Shown in pieces: positions 34,580-43,904 of a DNA stretch of 64,000 nt; position 1 is the stretch's first letter; every line of letters starts with the position of its first letter. Both the position numbers and the translations under genes were made by a program. The notes below the pieces were generated by a model, which saw only the letters and a program-made list of their open reading frames with translations, did no database searches and was not told the origin of the DNA. The DNA comes from JAWXUK01 sp044432725 (GTDB taxonomy: Bacteria; Bacillota; Clostridia; Oscillospirales; Oscillospiraceae), in the NCBI GenBank assembly GCA_044432725.1, contig JAWXUL010000006.1, positions 69,124 through 133,123 of the forward strand. Reading direction: 5' to 3'.

Positions 34580-35215
34580 TTTTACAACTTCGATACCACC
34601 AATCATTGCTTATATTTGTTTTCAGCAACTTCCAACAAAACTCTCGACGATGGCACGTTTCAGGTGGTTAAAATTGAATTCGGAACGTGGAAAGTCACCA
34701 GTTACACGGCTACTGATACCACTGGGGTGGTTATTGGGACAAATAGAAGCAACAGACATGCCATTGCCCATTGTGGATATCTGTTGGTGCGTGGGAGTGC
34801 TAGCCCATATCACTTATACAAACTTGAAATTGGGAATTGGGCAAATGTTGAGCAATTTCATATGAAAGGAATTACAACATTAACTGGCTCAGCAAATTTT
34901 GTGTTAAATGGGCGAGTCTATTACGAATCCACGACTTCTCAATTTGCTATTGCCAATTTGGTCAGCAATGAAATCATGCAAACAGAGCATAACTATAGTT
35001 CCACATCAGCTTACGGGGGATATGTGCATTTGCATTATCCTATTATTGGTTTGCCTGCAACCCTGTTACAGGTCTATCTGGCTAGTAATGGAGGTGAAAC
35101 CTCAACTTTTCTCCACCCTGCCCATTACCTTGCAACCATCAATAATTTAGGAGAAACAGTAACGAAAACGGCAGATAAAACAATGAAAATCACTTATCTC
35201 ATTGAAGAACAGTGA
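34580..35215 (+). pseudogene. phage tail/fibre protein, C-terminal remnant
   Basis: Coding resumes about here (YNFDTTNHCLYLFSATSNKT; TWKVTSYTATDTTGVVIGTN) and ends NLGETVTKTADKTMKITYLI then EEQ. The TKTADKTMKITY ending is common to proteins just before the holin in Clostridia phages. The 5' part was lost with the insertion of the DHHW gene. Overlaps the upstream leader of the holin gene. Confidence 0.6.
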
Positions 35216-35234
35216 GAAAGGGGGGGATGTAAAA

Positions 35235-35657
35235 ATGAAAACAATGACAGAAGTGGCACATTCTATGTCAGTAGTACTAGGAGGATTTATGGGATGGTTT
35301 TTGGGAGGGTATGATGGTTTCCTTCACGCACTTTTACTCTTTGTGGTGATTGACTATATTACAGGTGTTATGGTTGCCATCGTAAAGAAAACGCTGTCCA
35401 GTGAGGTAGGGTTTAAGGGTATCTTCCGTAAAATGATGATTTTTGGTATGGTGGGGATTGCTCATGTGGTAGATTCCCAAATTATCGGCAACGGAAGTGT
35501 ACTTCGCACAGCTACTATCTTTTTCTACGCATCCAACGAAGGTATCTCTATTTTGGAAAATGCCACACTGTTGGAATTGCCAGTTCCTGAAAAATTAAAG
35601 GACGTTTTGGCACAACTGAAAGATGAAAAAACACAGGATTCAAAGGAGGACGAATAA
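35235..35657 (+). CDS. phage holin (toxin secretion/phage lysis family)
   Basis: 140 aa from ATG 35235 after GGGGGG; an upstream ATG at 35202 has no ribosome site. Hydrophobic segments VVLGGFMGWFLGGYDGFLHA and LLLFVVIDYITGVMVAIV, then MMIFGMVGIAHVVDSQIIG, match the phage_holin_4 family. It forms membrane lesions letting the amidase reach the wall. Directly upstream of the amidase. Intact. Confidence 0.88.
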   Translation: MKTMTEVAHSMSVVLGGFMGWFLGGYDGFLHALLLFVVIDYITGVMVAIVKKTLSSEVGFKGIFRKMMIFGMVGIAHVVDSQIIGNGSVLRTATIFFYASNEGISILENATLLELPVPEKLKDVLAQLKDEKTQDSKEDE

Positions 35658-35658
35658 T

Positions 35659-36942
35659 ATGAGTAAAATTAAAATTTGTTTAGATGCAGGGCATTCTGGC
35701 GCTACTTACAACCAATCTACAGAAATCCCTGCCTACTATGAGAGTGAAATGGCTTGGAAATTGCAAAACCACCTGAAAACCCAACTAGAACAGCGAGGTT
35801 TTGAGGTGATTTTGGCACGAACAAACCAAAGCGATAATCCAGATGTGTACACCTGTGGCACGAAAGCGAAAGGCTGCGATTGTTTCCTTTCCCTCCACAG
35901 CAATGCTTGTGGGACAGAATCCGTGGACTATTCTGTGGTTTATCGTGCTTATGACAATTTGAATGGGGCAAATGAAATCGCATTGAAACTTGCCATTACC
36001 ATCGGTGAATTGATGGGAAATACACAAACAGGGAGAACTTCCACTAGAAAAACGGATTCTGGCACCGAATATTACGGGGTGATGAGAGGAGCAAGAGCCG
36101 TGGATTGTCCTCTATATTTGCTCTTGGAACACAGTTTCCACACCAATAAAAACGCAAGTCTGTGGCTGTTAGACGATGGGAATTTGCAGAAACTGGCTGT
36201 GTTGGAAGCAGACATTCTTGCCGAATACTATGGAATCTCTGCCACCGACACCACAGTGGACACGGACAATTTCACCCCTATTATGGGGACGGCAAAGGTT
36301 TCATCGAAGCAAATGAAAAGCTATCTGCTCTCCGTCAATGCCTCTGCAATGGAGTATTTGGAACTTGCTGATATTTTCCTAAAAGAAGGAGAGGTTGAGG
36401 GTGTCCGTGGTGATATTGCCTTTGCTCAAGCACTCTTGGAAACAGGCAACTTCAAGTTCGGAGGGGACGTTTCTCCTGAGCAGAACAATTTCAGCGGTCT
36501 GGGGGCAACGGGCAATGGCGTGGCAGGAAACAGCTTTGACACCAAGGAACTGGGAGCGAGGGCACAAATTCAGCACTTGAAAGCCTATGCCTGCACCGAA
36601 GATTTGTACCAAGTCTGTGTGGATACCCGTTTCAAATATGTGGAACGTGGTGTTGCTCCTTTTGTGGAGTGGCTTGGGATTCAGGAGAATCCAGAGGGGA
36701 AAGGATGGGCAAGTGGTGCTGACTATGGCACCAAAATCCTGACCATCATGGAGAAAATGTCTGCCATTGAAGTAAAAGAGGAAGAGGAAATTCCAGAGTG
36801 GCAGAAAGAAGCCGTGGACTGGGCTGTCATGGGCGGTATTATGGCAGGTGACGACAAAGGCAACTATCTGCTCGATAAGGCTCTCACCCGTGGGGAGTTT
36901 GTTGTGATGTTGCATGGGTATCATAAAAAATACCAATCTTAA
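35659..36942 (+). CDS. N-acetylmuramoyl-L-alanine amidase endolysin with SLH-like tail
   Basis: 427 aa from ATG 35659. Amidase_3 domain: KICLDAGHSG (zinc His12), FLSLHSNACG and YLLLEHSFHTN (zinc His and catalytic Glu). A central region (RGDIAFAQALLETGNFKFGG; NNFSGLGATGNGVAG) resembles glucosaminidases, making a two-activity enzyme. The C-terminus EWQKEAVDWAVMGGIMAG is an SLH-type wall-binding repeat. Cleaves host peptidoglycan at lysis. No signal peptide, so the holin exports it. Intact. Confidence 0.9.
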   Translation: MSKIKICLDAGHSGATYNQSTEIPAYYESEMAWKLQNHLKTQLEQRGFEVILARTNQSDNPDVYTCGTKAKGCDCFLSLHSNACGTESVDYSVVYRAYDNLNGANEIALKLAITIGELMGNTQTGRTSTRKTDSGTEYYGVMRGARAVDCPLYLLLEHSFHTNKNASLWLLDDGNLQKLAVLEADILAEYYGISATDTTVDTDNFTPIMGTAKVSSKQMKSYLLSVNASAMEYLELADIFLKEGEVEGVRGDIAFAQALLETGNFKFGGDVSPEQNNFSGLGATGNGVAGNSFDTKELGARAQIQHLKAYACTEDLYQVCVDTRFKYVERGVAPFVEWLGIQENPEGKGWASGADYGTKILTIMEKMSAIEVKEEEEIPEWQKEAVDWAVMGGIMAGDDKGNYLLDKALTRGEFVVMLHGYHKKYQS

Positions 36943-36961
36943 TAAATAGCGAGAGGAAATC

Positions 36962-37009
36962 AACGCCCACAGAGTGTAAAAACTTTGTGGGTGTTATTTT
37001 TTTATTTTT
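36962..37009 (+). terminator. Rho-independent terminator
   Basis: AACGCCCACAGAGT and ACTTTGTGGGTGTT pair, followed by ATTTTTTTATTTTTT. Ends the lysis operon. Confidence 0.8.
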
Positions 37010-37010
37010 T

Positions 37011-37052
37011 CTGGACAAAACACTAGTTCATCTCCATTTAAGAATAGGGGTA
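37011..37052 (+). promoter_or_regulatory. CTGGACAAA/CCCC-GGGG box, copy 4
   Basis: CTGGACAAAACACTAGTTCA then TCTCCATTTAAGAATAGGGG. Matches the three boxes near 3.1-3.4 kb and lies 31 bp before the gene at 37083. Confidence 0.6.
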
Positions 37053-37082
37053 AAAAGCACCCTATTCTGAGGAGGTAATATT

Positions 37083-37505
37083 ATGACAGATTTTGAAAAG
37101 AAAGAAGTCCAGAGATTGAGGGCTGAGGGGCTTGGTTACACGAAAGTGGCTCAAACGTTAAACATATCAGAAAACACAGTAAAATCCTACTGTAGACGAA
37201 ATAATCTGGGTATTTCTGAAAAGATAGAGGAAGAATTCGCTGTTGACATTGCCAATTGCAAATTTTGTGGCAAAGAACTCCATCAACACGAAAAGCAAAA
37301 GAAACGGAAATTCTGCAATGAAAGTTGTCGCACAAAGTATTGGACAAAAAATCAGGAGAAAATCAATAGGAAGTCAGCTGTCACTGAAAAATGCTTTGTT
37401 TGTGGGATTGATTTCACTGACTATGTAAAAAACAAACGGAAATATTGTAGTCGAAAATGCTATCAAGTGGCACGATATAAAGGGGGTGCGTCAGATGAGT
37501 CCTGA
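37083..37505 (+). CDS. helix-turn-helix and zinc-finger protein (sigma-like family)
   Basis: 140 aa. The N-terminal HTH is KKEVQRLRAEGLGYTKVAQT and LNISENTVKSYCRR. Two zinc modules follow: CKFCGKELHQHEKQKKRKFC and KCFVCGIDFTDYVKNKRKYC. Such proteins stand just before the recombinase in Clostridia prophages and are annotated as sigma-like. Behind the fourth CTGGACAAA box. Overlaps the next small gene. Possibly a directionality or regulatory factor; not shown. Confidence 0.75.
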   Translation: MTDFEKKEVQRLRAEGLGYTKVAQTLNISENTVKSYCRRNNLGISEKIEEEFAVDIANCKFCGKELHQHEKQKKRKFCNESCRTKYWTKNQEKINRKSAVTEKCFVCGIDFTDYVKNKRKYCSRKCYQVARYKGGASDES

Positions 37506-37665
37506 GAATTTACAAAACGAATTGATGTATCAATCCACTATGGCACTGGCTCGAAAAATGCTGACTAATGCTTTAATCACAAGGGAAGAGTATGGTGTGA
37601 TTGATACAACATTTTTAAAGAAATACAATCCGATTTTGGGTAGTTTATGTACAAAAACTACTTGA
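37495..37665 (+). CDS. SHOCT-like small protein
   Basis: 56 aa, ATG 37495 after GGGGGTG, overlapping the previous gene by 11 bp. ELMYQSTMALARKMLTNALI then TREEYGVIDTTFLKKYNPIL is the short SHOCT-type helical signature seen between the HTH protein and the recombinase in many Clostridia prophages. Function unknown. Confidence 0.7.
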   Translation: MSPENLQNELMYQSTMALARKMLTNALITREEYGVIDTTFLKKYNPILGSLCTKTT

Positions 37666-37711
37666 TTTATTTCCAATTTAGAGGCAATATGGTAATGGGA
37701 GGAGGGACGTT

Positions 37712-39258
37712 ATGGCGAAAATAACGAAAATTGAATCCACTGTCCCAACCATCGCAATGCGAAAAGTGGCGGCTTATGCGAGGGTTTCCACGGATTCAGA
37801 GGAACAACAGACCAGTTATGATGCACAGGTTGACCACTACGAAAATTACATCAAAAGTCGTGAGGATTGGGAATTTGTTTCAGTTTACACCGATTCTGGA
37901 ATAAGTGGAACATCTACGAAACGCAGAGAAGGCTTTAACCAGATGATAACGGATGCACTGGATGGAAAAATATCGCTCATTGTAACAAAATCGGTGTCGA
38001 GGTTTGCTAGGAACACAGTGGACAGCCTTACTAATATTCGGAAATTAAAGGCAAAAGGTGTAGAGTGTTATTGTGAGAAAGAAAATATTTGGACTTTTGA
38101 TGGAAAAGGAGAATTGCTCCTGACCATTATGTCCTCCTTGGCACAGGCAGAAAGTCGTAGTATTTCACAAAACTGCACTTGGGGACAGAGGAAAAGATTC
38201 GCCGATGGAAAAGTAACAGTACCTTTTAGCCGATTCTTGGGCTACGACAGAGGGGACGATGGCAACCTTGTGGTCAATGAGAAAGAGGCTGAAATCGTTA
38301 AAAAGATTTATGCTTTATTCCTGCAAGGACACACCCCCTACGGCATATCAAAGCTACTGACAGAGGAAGGGATATTAAGTCCCAGTGGCAAGTCGAACTG
38401 GGCAACAGGAACTGTGGGGGCGATATTAAAAAATGAAAAATATAAAGGTGATGCCCTTTTACAGAAAAGTTACACAGTAGACTTTCTAACAAAAAAGACA
38501 AAAGTAAATGAGGGTGAGATTCCCCAATATTATGTGGAGGGTAACCACGAAGCAATCATCACTCCTGAGATTTTTGAGATAGTTCAGCAGGAGTTTGAAC
38601 AGCGAAAAAAAGGAAAAAAACAACACAGTGGGGTGCATTACCTTTCTGGAAAAGTTAAATGTGGTAACTGTGGGCATTGGTACGGCTCGAAAACGTGGCA
38701 TTCCAACAGTAAGTATAAGAGAGTGGTCTGGCAATGTAATCACAAATTCCAAGAAAAAAAATGTAAAAGTCCCCACTTTTCAGAAGGAGAACTACAATCG
38801 AAAATCCTTATCGCTGTCAACAAACTCATTGATTTAAAAGAGGACATTGCAGGCGAAATGGTAGAACTGATAAGTGCCACCTTACAAACCGACAAATTAG
38901 AGGAAGAACGGGGGAAGGCACACGATGAACTTGTGGTGACTTCTGATTTGATGGAACAGGCAATTCGAGAAAATGCGCAGTGTTCCTTCAACCAATTAGA
39001 ATACCAGAACAAGTATAATGAATTAGAGAAGAGATTCAACAAGGCAGAGAAAAAACACAAAACATTAACCGAAGAAATCAATAATAAGAAGTCTCAGCAA
39101 ATTATCATTGAAAAATTTCTGGACTTGTAAAATCCCAAGATCTATGCATTTCAGAATTTGACCTTTCTCTCTGGCATGGTTTGGTGAATTACATCACCGT
39201 TTATTCTAAAGATGAGGTCGGTGTAACCTTCAAAAATCAAGTGGAAATCAAAGTCTAG
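37712..39258 (+). pseudogene. large serine recombinase (integrase), frameshifted at the C-terminus
   Basis: 472 codons from ATG 37712 (GGAGGAGGG upstream). Resolvase domain: VAAYARVSTDSEEQQTSYDA (catalytic Ser26) and IVTKSVSRFARN. Recombinase domain: FSRFLGYDRGDDGNLVVNEK. Zinc ribbon: VKCGNCGHWYGSKTWHSN. Coiled coil at 400-470. The frame stops at 39130 after KFLDL. One base later, VKSQDLCISEFDLSLWHGLV and TVYSKDEVGVTFKNQVEIKV continue to TAG 39256. The lost 43 residues are the normal end, so integration and excision may be impaired while catalysis might survive. It marks the right end of the prophage. Confidence 0.88.
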
Positions 39259-39260
39259 GT

Positions 39261-39299
39261 AATGTTCCCCATCGCAAGTTTGCGGTGGGGAATGTTTTA
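39261..39299 (+). terminator. terminator after the recombinase
   Basis: AATGTTCCCCATCGCA and TGCGGTGGGGAATGTT pair nearly perfectly and TTTTAT follows. Confidence 0.7.
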
Positions 39300-39419
39300 T
39301 TTAAAGGCAAATAATTCAATTTCACAATAGTTTTCACCAAAAAACTTTTTTACACTGCAAAGGTTTATTTACCACTGCAAATATGTAATGATTTAATTTT
39401 ACCATCGTTGTATCAATAG

Positions 39420-39815
39420 CTATGCTATCATTTCAATGTAAATCATCTTGACTTTGCGAAAATATGCTGTCTGCAACAGTTTCAACACTTCCAGATTGTC
39501 CCCTTCAATGTAGACATTTTCTGTGGTGTCGAAGTTCACAGATTCTTCACGGCAAGGACGAAGTGTGCCGTTGCTCTGCTTTTGCGCCAGTTTCAGGCAA
39601 TCAGCCTTGCCTTTCCACTCGAATTTGTAAGTTTCAAAGTCATTATCAATATATTCCCCACAAAGAGAGAGGAGCTTGTCAATATCCAATTTTCCCTCTG
39701 CAAAGCATTCTGGGAAGATGGATTTTAGTTTTTCTTGGTTGGTTTCCTCTAAATTTAAGGAAGTACCATCTAATTTTAAGTCAGTTTTGTTCATCCTTCT
39801 CATTCTCTCTTTCAT
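39420..39815 (-). pseudogene. type III restriction-modification Mod subunit, N-terminal fragment
   Basis: 131 aa. NGTLRPCREESVNFDTTENV then YIEGDNLEVLKLLQTAY and KVKMIYI match the start of type III Mod (adenine methyltransferase), which should continue with DPPYNTGND. Here the frame leaves the family right after MIYI and stops (EMIA). About 80 percent of the protein, including the catalytic motif, is gone. Its start overlaps the stop of the antitoxin-like gene, so it was the third gene of the SNF2 operon. Confidence 0.85.
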
Positions 39816-40060
39816 TCTTCTAGTTCCTCCATTGTTTTAGAAATGATTGTCATTTCTCCAGAATGATAGCGATTCATCAATAATTCCAATTCTTTTTCTT
39901 GGTGAGGTGTCACTTTTACATCAAATGGGATACCTTGGTGTTGCACAATTTGACGGAAAAAAATATTGATTGCTGTGGCTGTGTTCATGCCCAAATATTT
40001 TAAGATTTCTTCCCCTTCTTGTTTCAATGCGTCGTCAATTCTGACATTAATATGTGCCAT
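39812..40060 (-). CDS. RelB/DinJ-family antitoxin without visible toxin
   Basis: 82 aa, GGAGGAATG context at the start. HINVRIDDALKQEGEEILKY and LGMNTATAINIFFRQIVQHQ form the ribbon-helix-helix, then GIPFDVKV. No RelE-like toxin follows; instead the Mod fragment overlaps it by 4 bp. It may regulate the operon. DinJ-like genes between helicase and Mod are something I recall from other Clostridia, but that is memory only. Confidence 0.8.
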   Translation of the reverse strand: MAHINVRIDDALKQEGEEILKYLGMNTATAINIFFRQIVQHQGIPFDVKVTPHQEKELELLMNRYHSGEMTIISKTMEELEE

Positions 40061-40123
40061 GTTTCATTCCTCCTTCAACTATTCTGTTGTTATTGTAACA
40101 CATATGGTAGTAAAAATCAAGAC

Positions 40124-42730
40124 TTATTTTACCTCCACCACAAACTGTCGAATAACTTTTGCAGTCAAATCTCCAGTTTGTTCTTTTATTTTTTCCTCTA
40201 ATTCCACATCTAATTCCATCTCACGGAAAAAGAGGGTTTCTTCTAACTTTCTTAATTCAGCTTTTTTCTGGTTCAATTCACGTAGTCGGGTAAGTTTTGC
40301 CATGCGATTTGTATTTTTTGACTTCAAATCATTGTCTAATCGCTTCACTTCTATGCGGAAATCTTCTAATTCGTGGGTAAGCTGTGCCTTTTTCTTGGCA
40401 TATTCCAAACGCAAGAGAGATTCTTCCTCTGTGGTGCTATGATGTTTCTCTAAAAAAGGAGTAACATCAATTTCTCTATCCAAACTATGGTGAGAACGGG
40501 AGGACTTCAGCCAAAAAGGGGAACCACTATCCATTTCATAGCCAGTAATAGGAAGAGATAGCAACTTTTGACAAGCTAAATCATCAAAAATCTGCTGATT
40601 CTCGGTGCAACCTAGTAAAAGTGGATAATTCGCCAGATGTTCCTTTGGTTTTTGGACGGAAATATTATAAAGAGCAATGGAGCAGGGCAGTAGGGAGGAA
40701 AGATGTGATTCCATGAATATCTCCCCACGGTCTGCCACCTCAATCTCACGCAAGACACCTTGTCCTAAAATGCTAGTGAAAGAAATTCGCCCATGTCGAG
40801 GTTTGAAGTCTTTCGCCATGCCATATTGTTTTTGACTGATGTACTTTCGATTCTGCGAACCATTGTAATAATAGAATAAAACAGGTAAAGTTTCGTATTT
40901 AGTCGCAGTGATGGTGCGTTTTTCTTGGTCGATTTCAAAGAAACAGTCTGTGTTCTTTTGGTTATAGCAATGAAAAAACCATTGTGTCAAATCCCACAAT
41001 TTCTCGTTCAAGTCCTCAGCTTCTTGCTCAATATAGGAGGGGGTAATTTTTAATTTACTTGCTAGTTCGGGGGTGAAGGTTGTAAACAAAATATCTTCTG
41101 CCTGACTGAGAATTACCTTGTTATCAGCTTCATTTTTCAACAATCTTCCTTCAAAGTCTAACTGTAGTTGCTCTTTTGTGGGCAGTTTCAAGGATTTGAA
41201 GTCTAATTTATCGGTGAAGCCACCCACTACATTATCTGATACACCAAGAACTCCTTGGGATACAGCGATTCTTTTGTTCACAAGTTCGATTTTCCGTACA
41301 TCCGATAGGTTACTTACATTCACAAAAGAAAGGGCAATCACATCAAATTGTTGCCCCAATCGGTGGCAACGGTCTATTCTTTGCTCCATTTTTAGGGTGT
41401 TGTAGAGTAAATCATACTGAATTAGGAAGGAAACTTCCTCTAGGTTAAACCCTCTGGCTCCGTGGTCACTAGAAATAAGGATTTGACAGTCGTTCTTGAA
41501 TTGCTGTATCGCTGTGTAATCTGCACTTCCGTTGTAAAGAGCAATCCTGTAGGTTGGACTTAAAATTTTGTGCAAATACTTCTGGGTTTGAACACTTTCT
41601 GTAAAAATAACAGCCTTTTCTCTTGCTCTAACCTTTTTTAATGCTTGAAACCCTTGTTCTAGTGCTGTCATGAGAAGTTTTGTTTTTTCGTCCACCTCAA
41701 TAGATTGTGCCAAGGACAACATTCCCTCTAACTCCACCACTTCTTGATTCTTTTCCTCGCTGTAGGGTATCTCGTCCATTCTGCGTAGAATTCCTGTTAA
41801 AGTATGACAAATCGCCCCAGTAGAAGAGGCTAAAGTACCTAGTAACTTCAAGGACAAATCATAAGAATCCATGGTTGGGAAGGCAATTTTATTCTCTTTT
41901 GTGCAATAATTTGAAAGCGCTTGATACAATTCTTCCTCTTTTTTCGAAGGCGAAAATTCTAAGGTCATATTTCTACGGTGTGGGATTTTGGCATATTGCC
42001 CAGCTTGTTGTCTCAGGGTACGGAAACAGTAAGGACTTATTTTTTGAGATAATTCTGGATAAAGTTCTGGCTTTCGTAGATAACGTGAAAGAAATTCATG
42101 TTCAGGGGGCAAAATTGTTTCATCTATAAAATAAAGTAAGCCATACAAATCCATGATATTTTTCTCAATAGGAGTCCCTGTTAAAAGGAGTTTAAAAGAA
42201 TTTTTGGCGAATGTTTTTAATTGTTTGCCTTGTTTATTCTCCTCTTTGTAAACAGAGGAGAGTGCAGTGGCTTCTTCAAATACCATCAAATCCCAAAATT
42301 TACCTTGGAAGAGGTCAATATGTTGGGAAACAAAATCATAAGTGGTCAGAATGGTCAAATCATCCTCTAAAATGGAGCAATCTTTGATAGAAGTAACCAC
42401 AGCATAAGGGAAAGAGTACATTTCCTCAATAAGCTGTGTCCATTGCACCAGTAAATCACTGTTTGGAATGAGGATAATGGAACGTGATTTTCCTTGATAA
42501 TAATATTGTGCCACAAGAAGAAGTGTTTCATGGCTCTTGCCCATACCACTTTCATCACACAAAACCACACCTCCCAGATGTGAGGCATTGAGCGCGAAGC
42601 CAGCCGCAGCCACTTGAAAGGGATAGACTTTAATGTCTGACGAGGAAAATGCTGGGAGGAATTGACTTGCTGACGTTAAGGATTCCAGTTTGCGAGCACT
42701 GTAATAGGCAAAAAAGGGATGTTCAAACAT
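40124..42730 (-). CDS. SNF2-family helicase with C-terminal coiled coil
   Basis: 868 aa, intact. Helicase core: VYPFQVAAAGFAL, Walker A DESGMGKS (59-66), Walker B VFEEAT (151-155, Glu in place of Asp), LLLTGTPIEKNIMDLYGLLY, and SSDHGARGFNLEEVSFLIQY plus QRIDRCHRLGQQFDVIALSF. A middle domain of about 250 residues is followed by a coiled coil (LRLEYAKKKAQLTHELEDFR). RapA-like SNF2 proteins of this kind accompany methyltransferases in phage-defence islands (DISARM-like or type III-like). With Mod truncated here, a complete system is not present. Confidence 0.8.
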   Translation of the reverse strand: MFEHPFFAYYSARKLESLTSASQFLPAFSSSDIKVYPFQVAAAGFALNASHLGGVVLCDESGMGKSHETLLLVAQYYYQGKSRSIILIPNSDLLVQWTQLIEEMYSFPYAVVTSIKDCSILEDDLTILTTYDFVSQHIDLFQGKFWDLMVFEEATALSSVYKEENKQGKQLKTFAKNSFKLLLTGTPIEKNIMDLYGLLYFIDETILPPEHEFLSRYLRKPELYPELSQKISPYCFRTLRQQAGQYAKIPHRRNMTLEFSPSKKEEELYQALSNYCTKENKIAFPTMDSYDLSLKLLGTLASSTGAICHTLTGILRRMDEIPYSEEKNQEVVELEGMLSLAQSIEVDEKTKLLMTALEQGFQALKKVRAREKAVIFTESVQTQKYLHKILSPTYRIALYNGSADYTAIQQFKNDCQILISSDHGARGFNLEEVSFLIQYDLLYNTLKMEQRIDRCHRLGQQFDVIALSFVNVSNLSDVRKIELVNKRIAVSQGVLGVSDNVVGGFTDKLDFKSLKLPTKEQLQLDFEGRLLKNEADNKVILSQAEDILFTTFTPELASKLKITPSYIEQEAEDLNEKLWDLTQWFFHCYNQKNTDCFFEIDQEKRTITATKYETLPVLFYYYNGSQNRKYISQKQYGMAKDFKPRHGRISFTSILGQGVLREIEVADRGEIFMESHLSSLLPCSIALYNISVQKPKEHLANYPLLLGCTENQQIFDDLACQKLLSLPITGYEMDSGSPFWLKSSRSHHSLDREIDVTPFLEKHHSTTEEESLLRLEYAKKKAQLTHELEDFRIEVKRLDNDLKSKNTNRMAKLTRLRELNQKKAELRKLEETLFFREMELDVELEEKIKEQTGDLTAKVIRQFVVEVK

Positions 42731-42914
42731 ACAACCAACCTCCTAATTTTTAATCATTATACCATAAAAAGACTGTTTCCACAAGAGTTTGTCAATTTTT
42801 AGTGTTTTTTAGATGATATGATTAAATATATCATCTAAATAGGAAGCACTTTGACAAAGAAAGGAAAAAAGTGTATAATGTAAGTGATTTTTAACAGAAA
42901 GGAAAGGTTAGATT

Positions 42915-43133
42915 ATGCCACACATCAACATCAGCCTGTATCAAGGCAGAACCAAAGAGGAACAAGAAGAAATTTGTAAGAAACTTCACCAAGCCGTGGT
43001 GGAAAGTTTGGGTTTCAAGGGAGAAGCAGTGTCCATTTCCCTCACTGAACACGCACCAGAGAATTTTGTTTCTGAGTTGAAGGAAACGATCAAGGATGGG
43101 GAATTGTTCGTAACCTCCAAGGCAATTCAATGA
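42915..43133 (+). CDS. 4-oxalocrotonate tautomerase family protein
   Basis: 72 aa. Pro2 follows Met1 (the catalytic base of this family), then HINISLYQGRTKEEQEEICK and KLHQAVVESLGFKGEAVSIS. AAAGGAAAGG precedes the start. Catalyses keto-enol tautomerisation; the physiological substrate is not known for such stand-alone copies. Confidence 0.85.
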   Translation: MPHINISLYQGRTKEEQEEICKKLHQAVVESLGFKGEAVSISLTEHAPENFVSELKETIKDGELFVTSKAIQ

Positions 43134-43248
43134 TTTTCGAGGAAGGATTAAATATATGGAAATTATCATCAATGACTTATTGCAGTTTAAAAAAAAGATT
43201 TCCTAAATATTAAGATAATTGTAATTAACTAAAATTTAAGATGGATTG

Positions 43249-43571
43249 TGGCGATTCCTCGTCTTTGATGAAGCACATCACACCACGCTCTGAATCATAT
43301 TCATGGACTGACGTTGAAAGCCTTATTTGAGGAAATGGCAAAAAATCGTGGCTTAGACACTAAGGCAGTGGTGATAAGCACAGGAACAAAGGCAGAATTT
43401 ATCGGAATAGATAGTTCTGATGATGAAAATCAACCATTGATCAAAGCCTATCAAGATGGTGAGGTGCAAATCCTGATCAATGTGAATATTCTCACCGAGG
43501 GGGTAGACCTCCCCAAAACACAGACCATTTTTCTCACTCGCCCCACTGTGTCCTCCGTCCTTATGACCTAG
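43249..43571 (+). pseudogene. superfamily II helicase remnant
   Basis: WRFLVFDEAHHTTL (DEAH box) stops, and after a phase change ALFEEMAKNRGLDTKAVVIS and VQILINVNILTEGVDLPKTQ (motif V region) continue to TFFLTRP-like motif VI residues before ending at 43571. Both ends and the middle are missing. Probably the restriction or helicase subunit of the same defence island as the SNF2 gene. Confidence 0.7.
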
Positions 43572-43613
43572 ATAATTGAAAGGATTTTTTTTACAAAAAT
43601 TTACTGAAAATCC

Positions 43614-43642
43614 TTGACTTAAAACTGTAATTATGCTATTCT
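43614..43642 (+). promoter_or_regulatory. promoter upstream of the riboswitch
   Basis: TTGACT, 17-bp spacer, TATTCT. The transcript would begin about 40 bp ahead of the aptamer. Confidence 0.7.
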
Positions 43643-43688
43643 TAAATAGTAAAATTGGTCGGTAAAAGGATTCAAATTTATCATATTG

Positions 43689-43755
43689 TTTTAATATAAG
43701 CTCATAATAGGGTTGAGCGTTTCTACCAACTACCGTAAACAGTTGATTATTAAAA
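43689..43755 (+). ncRNA. purine riboswitch aptamer, adenine-type
   Basis: P1 TTTTAATA pairs perfectly with TATTAAAA. J1/2 is TAAG. P2 CTCA/TGAG encloses a loop with GGG. J2/3 GTTTCTACC and L3 CCGTAAA are the family's invariant blocks. P3 is AACT/AGTT. J3/1 reads GATT; the third base (position 74 in the xpt numbering) is U, which in this family specifies adenine rather than guanine. Confidence 0.85.
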
Positions 43756-43758
43756 ATT

Positions 43759-43798
43759 TAAGCAGATTCTGATGTTTTCAGGATGGGCTTGGGTTTTT
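43759..43798 (+). terminator. expression-platform terminator of the riboswitch
   Basis: AAGCAGATTCTGA and TCAGGATGGGCTT form a stem with a small internal loop, followed by GGGTTTTTAT. It would stop transcription in one ligand state. Confidence 0.65.
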
Positions 43799-43824
43799 AT
43801 GGTCAATTTTGAACGGTAGTTTTT

Positions 43825-43862
43825 TTATTGGTACATTACATCCTTATTGGTACATTACATCC
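43825..43862 (+). repeat. tandem 19-bp direct repeat
   Basis: TTATTGGTACATTACATCC occurs twice back to back in the leader of the surface protein gene. Confidence 0.85.
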
Positions 43863-43904
43863 AATGAAAAACACCAAATTATTCACAAACAAGGAGCGAT
43901 TTTC

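Noticed and set aside
2330..39420. Exact attL/attR pair
   Set aside because: No convincing direct repeat was found between the junction regions; the prophage limits are set by gene content only.
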